Notes: generated by a model from the letters alone, not told the origin. A stretch of 64,000 nucleotides of DNA from Membranipora membranacea (GCA_914767715.1 OU612070.1:15889501-15953500); one strand, 5' to 3'; positions 12,473 through 24,759 are shown, counted from the first letter of the stretch. Program-made: numbers and translations.

Positions 12473-13796
12473 AGAAAAATGCTTTTTTTGCTATGGGGCA
12501 ACTTTTTGCAGCTGGAACGGAAACGACATCTACATCCATGAGATGGGAACTGCTTTATATGTGTCTATATCCCAACGTACAGACTGAAGTTCACGAGAAG
12601 ATCGACAGAGAAATAGGTAAAAATCATGAGATATTTCTATCTTTTGATCAGCGGAAGAAAAGGTGGCCTGAAACCTCTGATAACCATTATGATATTAATG
12701 CGTAATATTACAGCCATTATTTAACATTAAAACCAGTATAGCTGTCATTAGCCCTGAAAAACTCAAAAGTCAAATATGTTGATTCTTGCAGGTCCTTGAT
12801 CCCAGCATTGCCTGTTAATTTATCCAGATCATCCTTTATAACAGCCACACTCCCTATTGCTGATGTACACTCCATGCAAGCCATTGCCCTCTCCAATCAC
12901 ACTAATACCTCAATGATGTAATAAACCTTTCTAAAATATAGTAACATGAATATTGTTTAGTTATCCCCATATTCATAATATTTATAGGCTTGGACAGACA
13001 GATATTGCATTCAGATCGGAAGAGATTCACCGTATGTAGATGCAGTCAATTCAGAAACAATGCGTAAAAGCAACCAGTCAGCATCATTAGTGCCTCGAAC
13101 TGGTTTGTTCAATATTGAGATCGGAAGCATGGTAGATTCAATATAAAAAAACTTGATTTCAATCAGTAAATATCTGTAGAAACAAAAAATCAGTAGCAAA
13201 CCAAACTTTGAGTGAAGGTTATCTCGACATCAACCTTTTAACTTTCTAACCTTTGCCATTTTGAGTAAACTGTCACTGGTTCTGTTGTCCATGATGAGAG
13301 TGTGTTTCCTGAGCCAAAGTCTTTTAGGCCCGAGAGATTTCTTGAGGAAGATGCAAACATATAAAGACAGAGAGTCATTACTTTTGGGCTCGGTAAGATT
13401 GATTTGTTTCAAAGTATGTGATTTTTGTGGTTGTCAAACTTACACCACAAAACTTTTAATGAATTCTACAAGTTATTATCACCTCCCCCTAGCAACTTTG
13501 ACACGACACGTTGACATGCTAAACTTATGATAAACTCAGCCTAAAAGTGCAGATAACAAAATATAAAATAATATAAAGTTGTGTGATAATTAAATTTTTA
13601 ATACACATGTTCTTCTAGGAAAAACAAAATGTATTGGGGAATGCTTGCAAGAATGGAGCAGTTCTTGATATTCTCGACTTTGATGCAGAAGTACAGCTTC
13701 AGACTGGCTGACTGTTCTCAAAGTGTTTCTGATGTTCCAGTGCAAGGATTTGAGTTAGCGCCAGAAGATTACAAAATTATTTTTCCGTTGCGGTAA
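12473..13796 (+). pseudogene. Cytochrome P450 (CYP2-like) relic, C-terminal half
   Basis: Four plus-strand exons with usable splice signals: 12473-12616 (I helix, AAGTETTSTSMRW), 12988-13131 (K helix with ExxR, SETMR), 13266-13392 (PEPKSFRPERFL, then FGLG) and 13619-13796 (heme loop KCIGE, then LARMEQF, ending in TAA). N-terminal exons were not found. The reading frame is broken: a 1-base insertion near 13023-13026 before SPYVDAV, an in-frame TAA at 13362-13364 between EEDANI and RQRV, a TAA at the start of the third exon, and a 1-base loss near 13641 between CIGE and LARM. The heme-ligand Cys is still present. Functional CYP2-type enzymes are heme monooxygenases of the ER membrane; this copy cannot encode one. 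Confidence 0.85.
12730..12955. repeat. Dispersed repeat, copy 1 (P450 relic intron)
   Basis: Shares extended similarity with 14410-14645, including cattagccct, a run near ttgattcttg, cagttaattta-like sequence, gctgatg and tccaatcacac. It is non-coding and its class is not recognised. It occupies most of the intron between the first two P450 exons. Confidence 0.5.
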
Positions 13797-14409
13797 TTTG
13801 TGATTCTCAACTCACAAGTTGCAATGATGAGTAGAGTAGAGTATTTTTATTTGTTACATATTCTCAAAGAGACCTCTGCAAGATTATACTACACAAAAAT
13901 CTCCACAGCTTATCAGTCGACTGTGATTAAGCCACATGGTGCTCACTACCCATTTACACTATTTCACTATGTATATAAATATTTAAGAAAAAAGTAGCCG
14001 TTTCATTCTCGGAACCTCTCACATCATACGGCTAACAAACATGCGTTCGTCAGCATACAAACATATGATGTTGGATTTGAGTGGTAATATCTGAAAGGGT
14101 ATGACGTACAGGTTGAAGATCTCACAGAAAATGTTCGATAGATTTTACTGATTTGTTGATTGTGTGATATTTGCAAGTAATATTTTGATAATGGATGTTA
14201 TATCGGCCATGATAGTTCTTAAAATAAAAATAAAGGCCAGAAAATGATAGCCTTGACACAGCTTAATAGATCATTTATTACTCATAATTATTTCCAAGTT
14301 ATGACAGATAGTTCTTTTTTTTAAGCCTTCATTTTCTTACATTTTATAACGAGATAACTTAAGCCTCATATAACAGCGTTATTCACAATTAAACCATGCA
14401 TATAAGCAA

Positions 14410-14645
14410 ATACTATCATTAGCCCTCAAACACCTATAAAACAACTTATTCATCGTTGCTTGTCGATTCTTGAACCCACAAAGGGTGGATTGTGCAGCAT
14501 CATCAGTTAATTTATAACCAGGTATTCCACTATATTAGCCACACCTCCTTTTGCTGATGCAAACGTTATGCAAGTCATTGATATATCCAATCACACCAAT
14601 CCCTCATCAATATAATGAAGATTTCTAAAAAATATTGTCATACCC
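14410..14645. repeat. Dispersed repeat, copy 2
   Basis: Diverged copy of the repeat at 12730-12955 in the same orientation, about 600 bases past the end of the P450 relic. No terminal repeats or coding sequence seen. It could be a duplicated piece of the P450 intron or an unclassified transposon fragment. Confidence 0.45.
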
Positions 14646-15214
14646 ATTTCTTTGTGTAACAGTTTGTTTGCACCACACGACTCTTGAAGAAGGTTATATT
14701 CATTGCCTGTAGATGATGCTGTTTGACATATATGAGATGCCCAGTATGGAATGCAAAATCCAAGCATAATAAATAATATATGATATAAATAGGAAACTTT
14801 ATAATGCATCAAAACATGAGGTTGGTTGACATCAATCAATTCAAAAGAAAGTTAAAAAACTTGCAAAAAATGTGTGAAGAAGTGGATAGCCCAGAACATT
14901 TGTATTTTCGTACTCAGCTTGACATGTTGGCTTGTTCAAATCACTTCGCTACGATTGTTTTAATTGGCTAATTCGAAATTGAGTTCAGCCCCAATGAGCA
15001 TCAGGCAGTCCAAATGGTAATCTGTGTCCCTCTTATAGTAAATGCATGATTGAGGCTGTCACATTTAAGACCAGGCAGTGTAGTAAACCAATAGACCTTC
15101 TGATGAGACCAATCTTCCAAAAGATAATGAAATGTTTGGATAAGCACTGTGAAAGGAGATGACTTTATCATAACACGATGCACACTATTCGGCAGATTTC
15201 CTTTTTTACCGGCT

Positions 15215-15220
15215 TTTATT
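15215..15220 (-). terminator. Polyadenylation signal of the TPR pseudogene
   Basis: AATAAA on the minus strand, about 32 bases past the final stop of the TPR reading frame at 15252. Position and orientation suit the ancestral 3' end. Confidence 0.5.
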
Positions 15221-15251
15221 GTCAAAAACGCATTGCTAAAATAAATGTTGT

Positions 15252-18200
15252 TTATCGTCTAAACCATTGTGCATTAAAATAGCTTCTTGATAAGCTTTGC
15301 AGGCTTTTATTTCGCTCTCCGTGTATAGCATAATTCACCCCTGAGTGGTAAAGCGTGTCAGCCATCTTTACATTGCATCCATGTATATTGTGTAAAATGC
15401 TTATGTCGTAGCCATAATTTTCCTCAGCTCTATATTTCTGGCCACTTTCAGCAAAGTTTTTGCCAGCTTCAATCACTGCGTCAGCAATTCGATAGTCATT
15501 TTGAAGTTTTCTAATCCTTGACAATGCATGAAAGAAACATTGTTCCGACGTTTTGTATCGTTTCATGCGCGTGTTGATTTTACCAATATTTAGTAGAGTA
15601 TGACCTATTTCCAGGCTGGTCTCATCTAATGGCACCTGTCTGAATGTAGCCAAAGCTTCGTTGAAAAGTTCTCCACTATTCTGGTTTACTGCTCATTCAG
15701 CGCAAAGTGTTGCCAGATTGAACTGAACTTTCCCTTTCTGCACAGCGATTTCGCCTTCTCTTATTTGTCTTCTGCTACTAAATTGTGATATCTCCTCATA
15801 TAACATCAAGCTTGCGACAAAATTTTTTCTTGCTTGGTCTTCATCTTTGAGTTTTTTATGGATCTCTGCAAGGCTGGAATAAATAACAGCTATGGCTACC
15901 CTATTGCAATTCATATGGGGTAACTTCTGATGCATTGCTAAACTCTGCCGCTGCTGCTGCTTCTGCCACAGCTGGGCTTTGCCCAGCATAGCCACCAGTC
16001 AAAAATTTAAATAGAGAGTTGTGGCATCAAAACGTCTAGCCAGTAGCTTTGAATGGAGTTATATGAGTTCTCAAAATTCTCAAAACCAATCAGGTGCCTT
16101 TAAAATCTAGCTGAGATCCAACATTTTTAATAGTGTTGGATCTCAGCTAGATTTTAAAGGCACCTGATTGGTCAACCTCAACATATGTCATCACCAATGG
16201 TGGATGGCTGGGGAAGAAGATACTCCTCACATTTCGAGAGCTCATATAACTCCATTCAAAGCTACTGGCTAGATGTTTTGATGCCACAACTCTCTATTTC
16301 AATTTTTTGACTGGTGGCACTGCTTGACAAAGCCCAGCTGTGTCAGCAGTGGTGTAAGATGTTTGACAGCTTTTCCAAAATTCGCTTGATCTTTGTAAAG
16401 ATTTCCAAAGAGATATAGGTGTCGGGCATGAATGGTACTTAAGACCTCCTCCCCATAAAATTCAGCTAAGAAGTCTCCTGTTTTTGTCAAATACCTCTCT
16501 GCAAGGTTATACTTATCCTGTGAGATATAAATCATAGCTAAACCTTGCATAATCTCTAGCGTACTGCCAGTATTCTTTCAGGACTTTTAATGTCATCGAT
16601 AAACTTAGTGTCCTGAGTGATCGGTGGCAGTGGGTCGCCATAATAGTCTGTGGGATTTTCTGTCAGAAAGCTGCGATAATCAAGACGTAGTGCTTCGGTC
16701 AAATGGCTCTCCTCATTTTTCCAATCACATTTCTCTAAATACACTTTGGCAAGCCCTATGTATATGGAGGGTTCAGAATATTTATGTTCGTAGTTCACAG
16801 TAGGACAGACATAAGGTCTCAACAGTCTAATGGCATTGTCATGTTGACCCAACCAAGAGAGGACAGATGTAATCACAAATCCACAATCAACTATACCTTG
16901 GTCACTTGCAAATCGACCAAGCAGAAGGGACGAATACAACTCTTCACATGCATACATGGTCTCGACCAGGATGAAGAAAACAAGGGCAACATCTAAAAAT
17001 AGGTCTCAGGGCTTCGACCTTTGGCACTGGGTCCTCACACAGTTTTCTCCAAATATTTGTTTCAGGGTTGATAGTGTTTGAAAATACCTGCCACTGTAGT
17101 AATGAGAGATAACCATAGACCAGTCAGACATTGCATCAGAGCTGATCGCTGCAAGACTATCAGCCGTCAATTTGTCACTTTTCAGTTTAACTTTTATTGG
17201 TATAAGTTTAACCATCATATTTGAATAGAGGCCATTTGGGACGAACCAGCGGAACCCTTTCCTACTTGCCAGAGGTTTGACCTGGAGCATCTGCTGAGCC
17301 ACTGATACCCGGTTATCATGTGAGTAATAAAAGAAGTAGGCAGAGAGATGAATGTAAACCGCTGCAGCTAGAGAGAACTTCAAGGTATCGCCTAAATCCT
17401 TAGAGACACTGCCTTGTTTTATCAGCAACTCAAGGGCATCCCAAGATGTTTCAGCTTTAACACCAAGAAGAATACTTATATCCATAAGAAAGATTGATGG
17501 AAATCTGTATAATTCGTTTTTCACATTGGCATTGAGTCCATTGCTGACCAATTTGCCATAGGGTATAAAGTTGAATTTTTTCACATCTCTCTAGCATTTG
17601 TTGATTCACATCACTCCTAGCTATATTTGGAATTAGCGCCTCTATTCTTTGCGTGAACTCTTCCAACAGGTCTTGATTGTGATTCAGCTTTGAGTAGATC
17701 GATTTTGTGTAGGTCAGCATTGCAGTGAGGTCACCTCTCAATGCATTCTCCTCAGGGTTGGCTAATATCTTCTCATATCGCTTTGCTAGAACTTCAGGAG
17801 TAACTATGAAGTGGTCGTGAGTGTCACTTGTACCATTTCCAGTTGGAATATTTCCTGCTCCAGCCATCAAGCAATCGATTTTGAATCAACTCATTGCGCA
17901 GTCATCAAACCAGCCCTGTAATTCTTCTATTGCCATTTATGAGAGCTTGGTCTCACCTAGGTTCCCAATCAAAAAGTAAGACGCCATCGCCAACATTTCA
18001 AAATAACGTGTTGTCTTTCCTGTTTTGTCGCTGATCAGGAATAAGTACTCCAAGTCTGAGTAAGGAGTTGCCTCTCCTCTAGCCAGAGAACCGATTGCGA
18101 CAGCTTGAAATTCACACTGAGGAACTTCGACTAAAGACTTGACACTTTCCTGCATGATCAGACCAGCAAAGTCTACCATGCTCTCAGAACAGGCCAAAGA

Positions 18201-19391
18201 ATTGTGTTTCATTTTCTCATAGAATTCCGAATCTAGGCAAGCTTCCTGAGTTTCCTTTTCATACATGTCAACCATTTCCTTTGCAGTCAGATTCTCATCT
18301 CTCAGCTGGTTTCGTATGTCGGTAAGATTCTGCTTAAGTTTATTAGTAATTTGTTGCCCCCATGTAATTCTGCTGCATCTCGAAAGCTTTCATTGCCAAT
18401 GATTCATCATCCGGCTGTCTTACTAAGATTGAGTTATAGAGACTATGTGCCTGTTAAAGATCAAAATTTTAAAAATGTTACAACTAATGGTGATTTCAGA
18501 TACTCAAAACTAATCCATGCAAAATACCATTGGTCCCTAGCCTGAGATTCAGGTCAACAATTTGGCCTTGTCTATATTATGGGTTGTGAAGGATATTACT
18601 TCTGTGGGGTTATATCCTTATGTATCACTACTGTGCAATACTGAATAGACCAATGTGATTGTGTTTTGGTTATGTTTGATTGGCTGATGGGTTTTGGTTT
18701 GTTTCTGTGTGGTGTTGTCTGTAGATAACTCCAAGTTGTTGGACTGAATCCCACTCTATATTTGTTCCCTAAAAAAAGCATTTTCAGATTCCAATTTCAG
18801 TCCTTCGAGATCTGAGGTCCTATTATTGGGCAGCAAGTTGTTGTAACATAAAAGGAAAAAAAATGTAAAGAGTATTGGTGGTCATCCTCATCAACACAGC
18901 ACGCAGAAATGCCAACCAAAAGATTGGTCAGCAGTAAGCACACCAACCTTCAAACAATCAGTCCAGCATTTGGTTCTGATGAATTTTCTCTTATAATGAT
19001 CAGCCAGTCCTTTCAGGTGTGGTACTTGTCTCTTCAAATCAAACTTTCCATATCTGTGATAATCTCTCTTCAAATCATCGATATATCTGTATTGTCCTGC
19101 AATTCCAATGTTTGCTTCTTCGTCAGGAATAGATAGCCTGAAAAATTACGATCCATCAGTAAGACTGGGCTATATGTTTAAGATTTGAGATATGCATAAC
19201 TTGAATATTGAGATGAATTGAATTGAATATCAAACCAACAATGTCTTCAAAATGCCCATCAATATAGTGTAGGATCAGTTTCTTGCACTCATACCTGTAT
19301 ACTCTACAATTGACAAAGTTGAAGCTTGATTTGTTCATTCTATAGGCCTTACTTCGCGATGCCGCAACAAACCTCAATATAAATCTTCCCC
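15252..19391 (-). pseudogene. Nucleotidyltransferase-TPR protein gene, decayed
   Basis: Minus-strand exons 19295-19391, 18948-19137 and one long exon starting at 18450. Splice signals are intact and phases match. The long exon encodes a nucleotidyltransferase-like motif GSLARGEATPYSDLE (about 18092-18048), a helical region (KKFNFIPYGK, NELYRFPSIFLMDISILLGV), then TPR-type repeats (LAERYLTKTGDF, SLAEIHKKLKDEDQARKNF, SEQCFFHALSRI). Breaks: a G-run frameshift near 18357-18361, TAA at 17937-17939, TGA at 17886-17888, loss of a GA unit near 17586-17592, a stop near 17018, a frameshift near 16556, a foldback insertion at about 15985-16320 and TGA at 15693-15695. The family appears to pair a GlnD/DUF294-like nucleotidyltransferase with TPRs; its function is not known to me. 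The 5' end is missing, with a LINE starting about 330 bases upstream. Pseudogene status looks firm. Confidence 0.8.
15985..16320. mobile_element. Foldback element inserted in TPR coding sequence
   Basis: Two long inverted arms. Outer ends read CCACCAGTCAAAAA and its complement; the inner arms meet near 16128 in a nearly perfect palindrome (GATCTCAGCTAG... on both sides). The complementarity continues some 16 bases outward into TPR coding sequence on each side (CAGCTGGGCTTTG). The element separates the TPR blocks ending near 16345 and resuming near 15970. It is non-coding. The right arm carries extra sequence at about 16180-16225 with no match on the left. Confidence 0.75.
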
Positions 19392-19717
19392 CTGAAACCA
19401 CCAAGTCAAAGGTGACAGTTCTGAAGATGCTTCATCTTTGCAGAACTTCAACTTTACGTGAAATATCGCTTTTTACAACTTTTTAATATTGCATTGGTGA
19501 TCATGTCATGATATTGATATTGCAATGCACCCTGAGAAACAGTACCCAACAAGTACCATAATACCTAACCCGTGTCTAATAAGTGAAGGTGGCTATAAAA
19601 GAGGAGCATATAGCCGGCTATCATTTGAATCATTTTTATATTTATGTTGTACCAAAACCATTTTTGGAAGCGAGGCTGAATAGCTCAGTATGTCCAGCGT
19701 CCGTCCATCCGTCCGTT

Positions 19718-21540
19718 GAAGTATTATTTGCTGCTATGGAACATTTTAGACTGCCTAGCAAAGTTATAAGTTTAGTCAAAACTAGGATATCTGTGAATGG
19801 GCAGCTCTCAGATATCTTGGAAATTCAGGGAGGAGTGAGGCAGGGATGCCCGTTATCAGCATAGCTCTATGTTCTATATATTCAGTTTTTTCTAATTTTG
19901 ATAAAAGATGATTGGGTACAGGGTATCCAGGTACCAGAGGGAATGGTTAAGATATCTGCATATGCAGATGACTTGGTCATTTTTTGCGCGGATGAAGCCG
20001 ACATAAGTAAAACATTTTCTTTTTTTGAAAAGGTTACAGAAGTAACAGGTAGTCAGTTAAACCAAGATAAGACCCAGATTCTTTGCTTGTCTAGATATAG
20101 ACCTAGTAGTTATGATGGGATGATAGCACAAGAGATCAAAGTGTGCGGTGTGTTTTTCTCCAGAGACTCTGCAGATATAGTCACCTCTGCCAATATGAGC
20201 AGAATTTTGCAGAAAATCAAGCAAAATACCTCAAGTCTGGCTAGATTTAGTTTAACATTGAGGGGTAGGGTACTGCTGACAAACTCAATTATTTTTTCAC
20301 AGTTGAATTATATCTCAGGAGTATACCTGCCAACGAATAAAGTTTAAGAGGAGTTACGGAAGTTGGTTATTCAATTTATATGGGGTGAAGGCTGCAAGGA
20401 AGTTATTGCCAAAAAGACTATTGAGACATCGGTTGAGAACGGTTGTTTGGGCTTGAAACGGCTGAGAGAAAAATGCCAAGCAATCCATCTTGAGCATTAT
20501 CTGTACAGACCGTGTTCATCGAGCTTTAACTACCAGAGGTTTTTACTTTTTACATATTTTTTTGGTCTCTGGTCACAGAGGATGGCTCCTCATACATAAT
20601 CTATTTCAGCTTCACATTGCTTTAGTCTCTGGGGAGTGAATATTGAGATTGATAGGTTGTGGAGGAACGTGTGGGATTGTTTGGAGAGGATAGGGATTTA
20701 ACATGTGTCCATGCGTCAGAGCTGTGTATGGCTATGTGAAAAGGAGGATCCTATCAATATTAGAGTGCCCAAAGAAGTTAATAAAGATGATTATAGGGGA
20801 AGGGTTTTCACAATTTGGGGTGATCGATTGATATCAATTAAAAATATAGATTTTATGTGGAGGATAGCACTTGGAGGGATTAAGACGGGAGACTTCATTG
20901 CAAAATATAATATGCCAGGAGTGAGAATTGACTGCTTGTTCTGCCCAGAGGTGAAATAATCAGCAGAAGACCTCTTCTACCATTGTAAGTCACTCTTAGT
21001 TGTGAGGAGGATGGTAATGAATTGTTTTAGAAATATTGACGTGATATTTGACTATCTCAATGACGAACAGTGCAAGATGCTGTTCTGCCTTGGGTTAGGT
21101 CCAAAGAGACAAGATAAACGAACAGAAAGGAAGATAATTAGTGTGATTGCTGAAACAAACAGAGTGATATGGACAATAAGAAATGAAGTATTGTTTTCAT
21201 ATGAAAAGAAAGGAATTGAAAGAATAGTCATGTTATTACAGCCAATATTGGATGGGCTGGTGAGAGATGACAATGACAATGGCAATGAAAGCAAAGATAT
21301 TTAAAAACCTTAATACAGTTGTATTATTTGAAATGTATCAGAACACATGGTCAACAGGTGATTTTTGTTTAATACCCTTGGTATTTTTGTCAACGCTAAT
21401 TGATTGTAGAAAGGGCAGACGAGGTTGTTGGGGTTGTAGTCTGTCCTTGGCAAGTCTTTTGGCTGGCATGCCACGTCAGTTTAAAGGTTTTTCAAAAGCA
21501 TCTCTGCCTAACAGGGAGGTTCTTTAGTGAGAGAACTTTA
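19718..21540 (+). mobile_element. 5'-truncated Tx1/L1-like non-LTR retrotransposon
   Basis: Reverse transcriptase blocks in order: LFAAMEHFRLPSKVI, GGVRQGCPLS, KISAYADDLVIFC (catalytic YADD), a thumb region, FIWGEG..., and a C-terminal zinc-finger region (CLFCPEVK, then a stop and further His/Cys residues). In-frame stops at 19862-19864, 20345-20347 and near 20957, plus frame changes, show it is dead. The endonuclease and ORF1 are absent, so it is truncated just inside the RT domain. The left junction is estimated from where RT similarity begins, after a tccgtccatccgtccg run. Confidence 0.82.
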
Positions 21541-22530
21541 AAATTTTTCTAGGGTTGATTTTTTAAGTCGAAGTTTATTCGTTATAATTATGACAGTAGT
21601 TGAAATGTAGACAGTTCTCTTATTAAAGAGGAGAATTATAACTGGAGCATTTTTGTTTTTTCCATGGGAGGTGCTTCACTTATAAGGCCGGTGCCTTATA
21701 GGTGAGGTATTACGGTATCAAGTTACCTAATTGTACCAAGCAATCTCAGCTTACGTTGTTGGTGTGTAAGCAACCAACAATTTTTGCGTTTGTCTTTGCA
21801 TTTTGTGGTTAATTGAATTGATCAAAGGGAAGACACAATCTCCGCTTTTTCAGGCCCACGCCTACCGACAGCGATGAGCACCCGTTGTATATAAATCTGG
21901 GTGAACATCAAGGCTAGTCAGTTTTTTTGTGGAGTCTTTGGAGCAAATTTGGATTGTTCTTTTCTCGTATGAGATAGATTGCTTTTTTTTGTATAATCAC
22001 TGTTTAATTCAGTTTATTATCCAAGAAGAAATATTTAATTTAAATTTGTATAAAAAATAAGAATAAATTGACTTGACACATTTTGTATGGAGTTGCCCGT
22101 TTCCTCAACGGAAAGGAGGAAATCCATACAAAACTAAACATAATTAACAATGAGTAAAATATATGTGTCTGTCTGTTTGGGTATTCGGCCTCTTTTGGGT
22201 CGAATATCCGACATCAATACGCAATAACACGTTTATGAATGGGTCTTATTGGTCCATTGGTCCATATTTGATGTAGAATATGATTTATGATTGACGTTGA
22301 TAGATGCAGGAATGATCTATTTATTAGTGATAATCTGTGGCATAATTTGTGCAATTGGCATAGCAAATAGAATACATCATTATTTTTTATATAATTTTGT
22401 AAGTATCACAAAGCAGTGCATGTGTTTTTATTGGATGACAGAAACTAAATGTGATTGACAGCATTGAGTTAACCCTAGCGTTTTAGATGTATAAGCTCTG
22501 TATTATTCCCGATGCTGACAGAATATGTGT
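21541..22530. other. Unassigned interval with a TATA-like motif and a strong hairpin
   Basis: No coding sequence recognised. A TATATAAAT motif lies near 21888-21896. A hairpin at 22081-22133 has an 11-base perfect outer stem (TTTTGTATGGA with TCCATACAAAA) and an inner CCGTT/AACGG stem. Part may be LINE 3' UTR or the tail of another element. No transcript is evident. Confidence 0.3.
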
Positions 22531-23630
22531 ATTGTAGTCCTTTCTTGCTTTTAATAAATACCCCACTCCTCCTTGTAACCTGCAAAAGCATGAAGGAAAA
22601 TAATAATATGTTTCTATGTTACATAGTGACTAGCCAATGGTTAGTGTAGCTTTTACGGCAAACAAAGCTATGCTGGTCAATATTAGTAGTTCTATCAAAT
22701 AGAACAATCCCAAATCTGACAAGTTGTGTTGGTTAGGAAGTGGGTGGAATAACCTCAGAAGGACATTAATGATTTGGTAAAACCACAAGTGTGTTGTCTA
22801 ATATGTGCCAGGCTGTCTAGCGACTCCGATAAGATTTGACAATCAGCTGAAAAATCTCACCTGTATCGCCTTTAATTCCTCTTGGTCCGGATATTCCTCG
22901 GTACCCTCTGTCCCCTTTTTGTCCCCGGATGCCTGGATTTCCAGGTCTCCCAGTCATACCTTTAGGGCCTCGTATTCCTGGATTGCCTGTCTCTCCTTTT
23001 TCTCCGTCTACAAGCTGAAATGACAAATAACCATGATCAAGTTGTAGTTTAAATGCATGGTTTGTTTAAAGTGTTACAGCTTATACAAGGAGGAAAATAG
23101 GAGAGAGATTGAAAGATTTAATTGATGAATGGTCTGGTTTCAAGGTAAATGTTGCTATTTTAATCACCCAATATGGTTATGATCTCTTGGGGGATAGGAA
23201 GCCCATCAAGTCCACCACTTTCAAGCGTTGTTTCTCTATCTTTAAGTGTGGACTCTTCATTTCTTAGCATTAGCTCTTCACTCTCTAGCATTGGTTCACT
23301 TCTCCTTAGCTCTGTTTGTCCACTTCCTTTCCGTTCTCCGGCACCCAGACACCTTTTTCCTCTAAGTGCTTCACCAGGTGTCTGTCTCATGTCTTCACGG
23401 CTTTCCATCATGTTGTTAGTTTCCCATGATTCAGTTGGTGACACCTTGAGATCAAATAGAACAGGACATTCAAATTTTGAGTATTAGGGTGTTTCGTCTG
23501 ATGGTATGACAAGAAAAATCTCAAGACTCCATCACGTGTTCAAACTGATGTTCATAATTAAGAATTCTGGTAAGACCACTGATATATATTAATGCGTTAG
23601 GGGAACATATCTGACTTGGTATAAAATTAC

Positions 23631-24275
23631 AGTAATGCAGCTGACCCTTTGTAAAAAATTATCAAGAAGCTTGCCTGAGGTCCTAAAGGTTGCTACTGGG
23701 ATGTCAGCCAATGCATTAAATTTAAGCTGCCAGAATTTTTAGCTAGATCCAATTACTGACACAAAGTTATATACTGATATAATTAGACACAAAGTTACAT
23801 ACTGATGTAATTAGTCAACAAAAAGCGATACTGAGTAATACCATCGGTCAAAGATTTCAGTAATGCTACAGCTGACCCCTTGTAAACATTTATCAAGTAG
23901 CTTGCCTGAGCTTCAACACTGATCACATGATATACTATTGCATGTATATATCTGATCAACAGAGAGTGAATAGATTCACTTAGTAGGAGTACAATCACAA
24001 GGAATTTGGTGTGTCAAACGGTGTTCAATTTTATTAATTAGGGCTGGGTACATGTTAGGTACTGCTACTAAATTGACTCTAACGATCAGAGATACACATG
24101 TTAATAGTGTAATATCGATGTCAGTGTGCTGAGGTTCTAAAAGTTGCTACCGGGACGTCAATCAAAGCACAACGTTGAAGCTGCCAGATTTTTAGCTAGA
24201 TCCAATCACTGACAAAAAGTAATATACTGATGTAATTACTCCACAAATAGCCATACTGAGTGATATACCATTCAT
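23631..24275 (+). repeat. Local tandem duplication within the collagen pseudogene intron
   Basis: Unit 1 (about 23631-23858) and unit 2 (about 23859-24275) share agtaatgc, cagctgacc, atcaag.agcttgcctgag, ctagatccaat and gatactgagt-type segments in the same order. Unit 2 is longer because MITE family 2 copy B is inserted in it. Confidence 0.65.
23911..24132. mobile_element. MITE, family 2, copy B with empty-site support
   Basis: Carries the same terminal block (tatactattgcatgtata) and its inverted partner as copies A and C. It interrupts the second unit of a local tandem duplication. The first unit has the uninterrupted site (GCCTGAG followed directly by GTCCTAAAGG), so the element boundaries can be read by comparison. 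About 220 bases, non-coding. Confidence 0.7.
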
Positions 24276-24306
24276 CCATGAATTTGTATCAATGGGTAAG
24301 ACTGAC

Positions 24307-24759
24307 CTTTTCAACCATCTTGTACCAAAGCGTTTTGAATTCATCATAGTTTTCTTCGATTATCTCTGTCTTTTCTTGCCAGTACTTCAAAGCATCAGAC
24401 ACGTAATTTAACTCAGCGGAAGTTTTAGCTATTTCCGCATGAATGCCATCGATGATCTGCTGTTGTTCTCTTTTTAAATTCTCTCTGTCACTAAGAATGC
24501 TACCATCAATCACTTTTTGTATCGCATTGCGATTAAGAAACTGCCTTTGAGCTGAAGTAACAGAATGCTGGATGGTTTCAAGTTCTAACAACCTTTTTCT
24601 GAATGTATTGTTTGTTGTTGCTGCATAAACAAGTATTGCAAACAAGAACACCAGATTTGTCAAGCTCAAAATGATTGCCCAAGCACTCTGCTTAGCTTTC
24701 AGATTATCAGTTCGTGTCGCACACGAGAGCTTCCGTTCGTAATCATTTGATATTGCTGC
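24307..24759 (-). CDS. Membrane/stalk exon of the duplicated collagen gene (open, probably non-functional)
   Basis: 453 bases, exactly the length of copy-1 exon 9567-10019, with acceptor and donor (gtcagt) present and no stop. It encodes the same order: short cytoplasmic segment, hydrophobic segment (SLTNLVFLFAILVYAATT) and Glu/Gln-rich helical stalk. The open frame suggests recent duplication or some remaining constraint, but the downstream collagen exon is frame-shifted. Confidence 0.6.
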
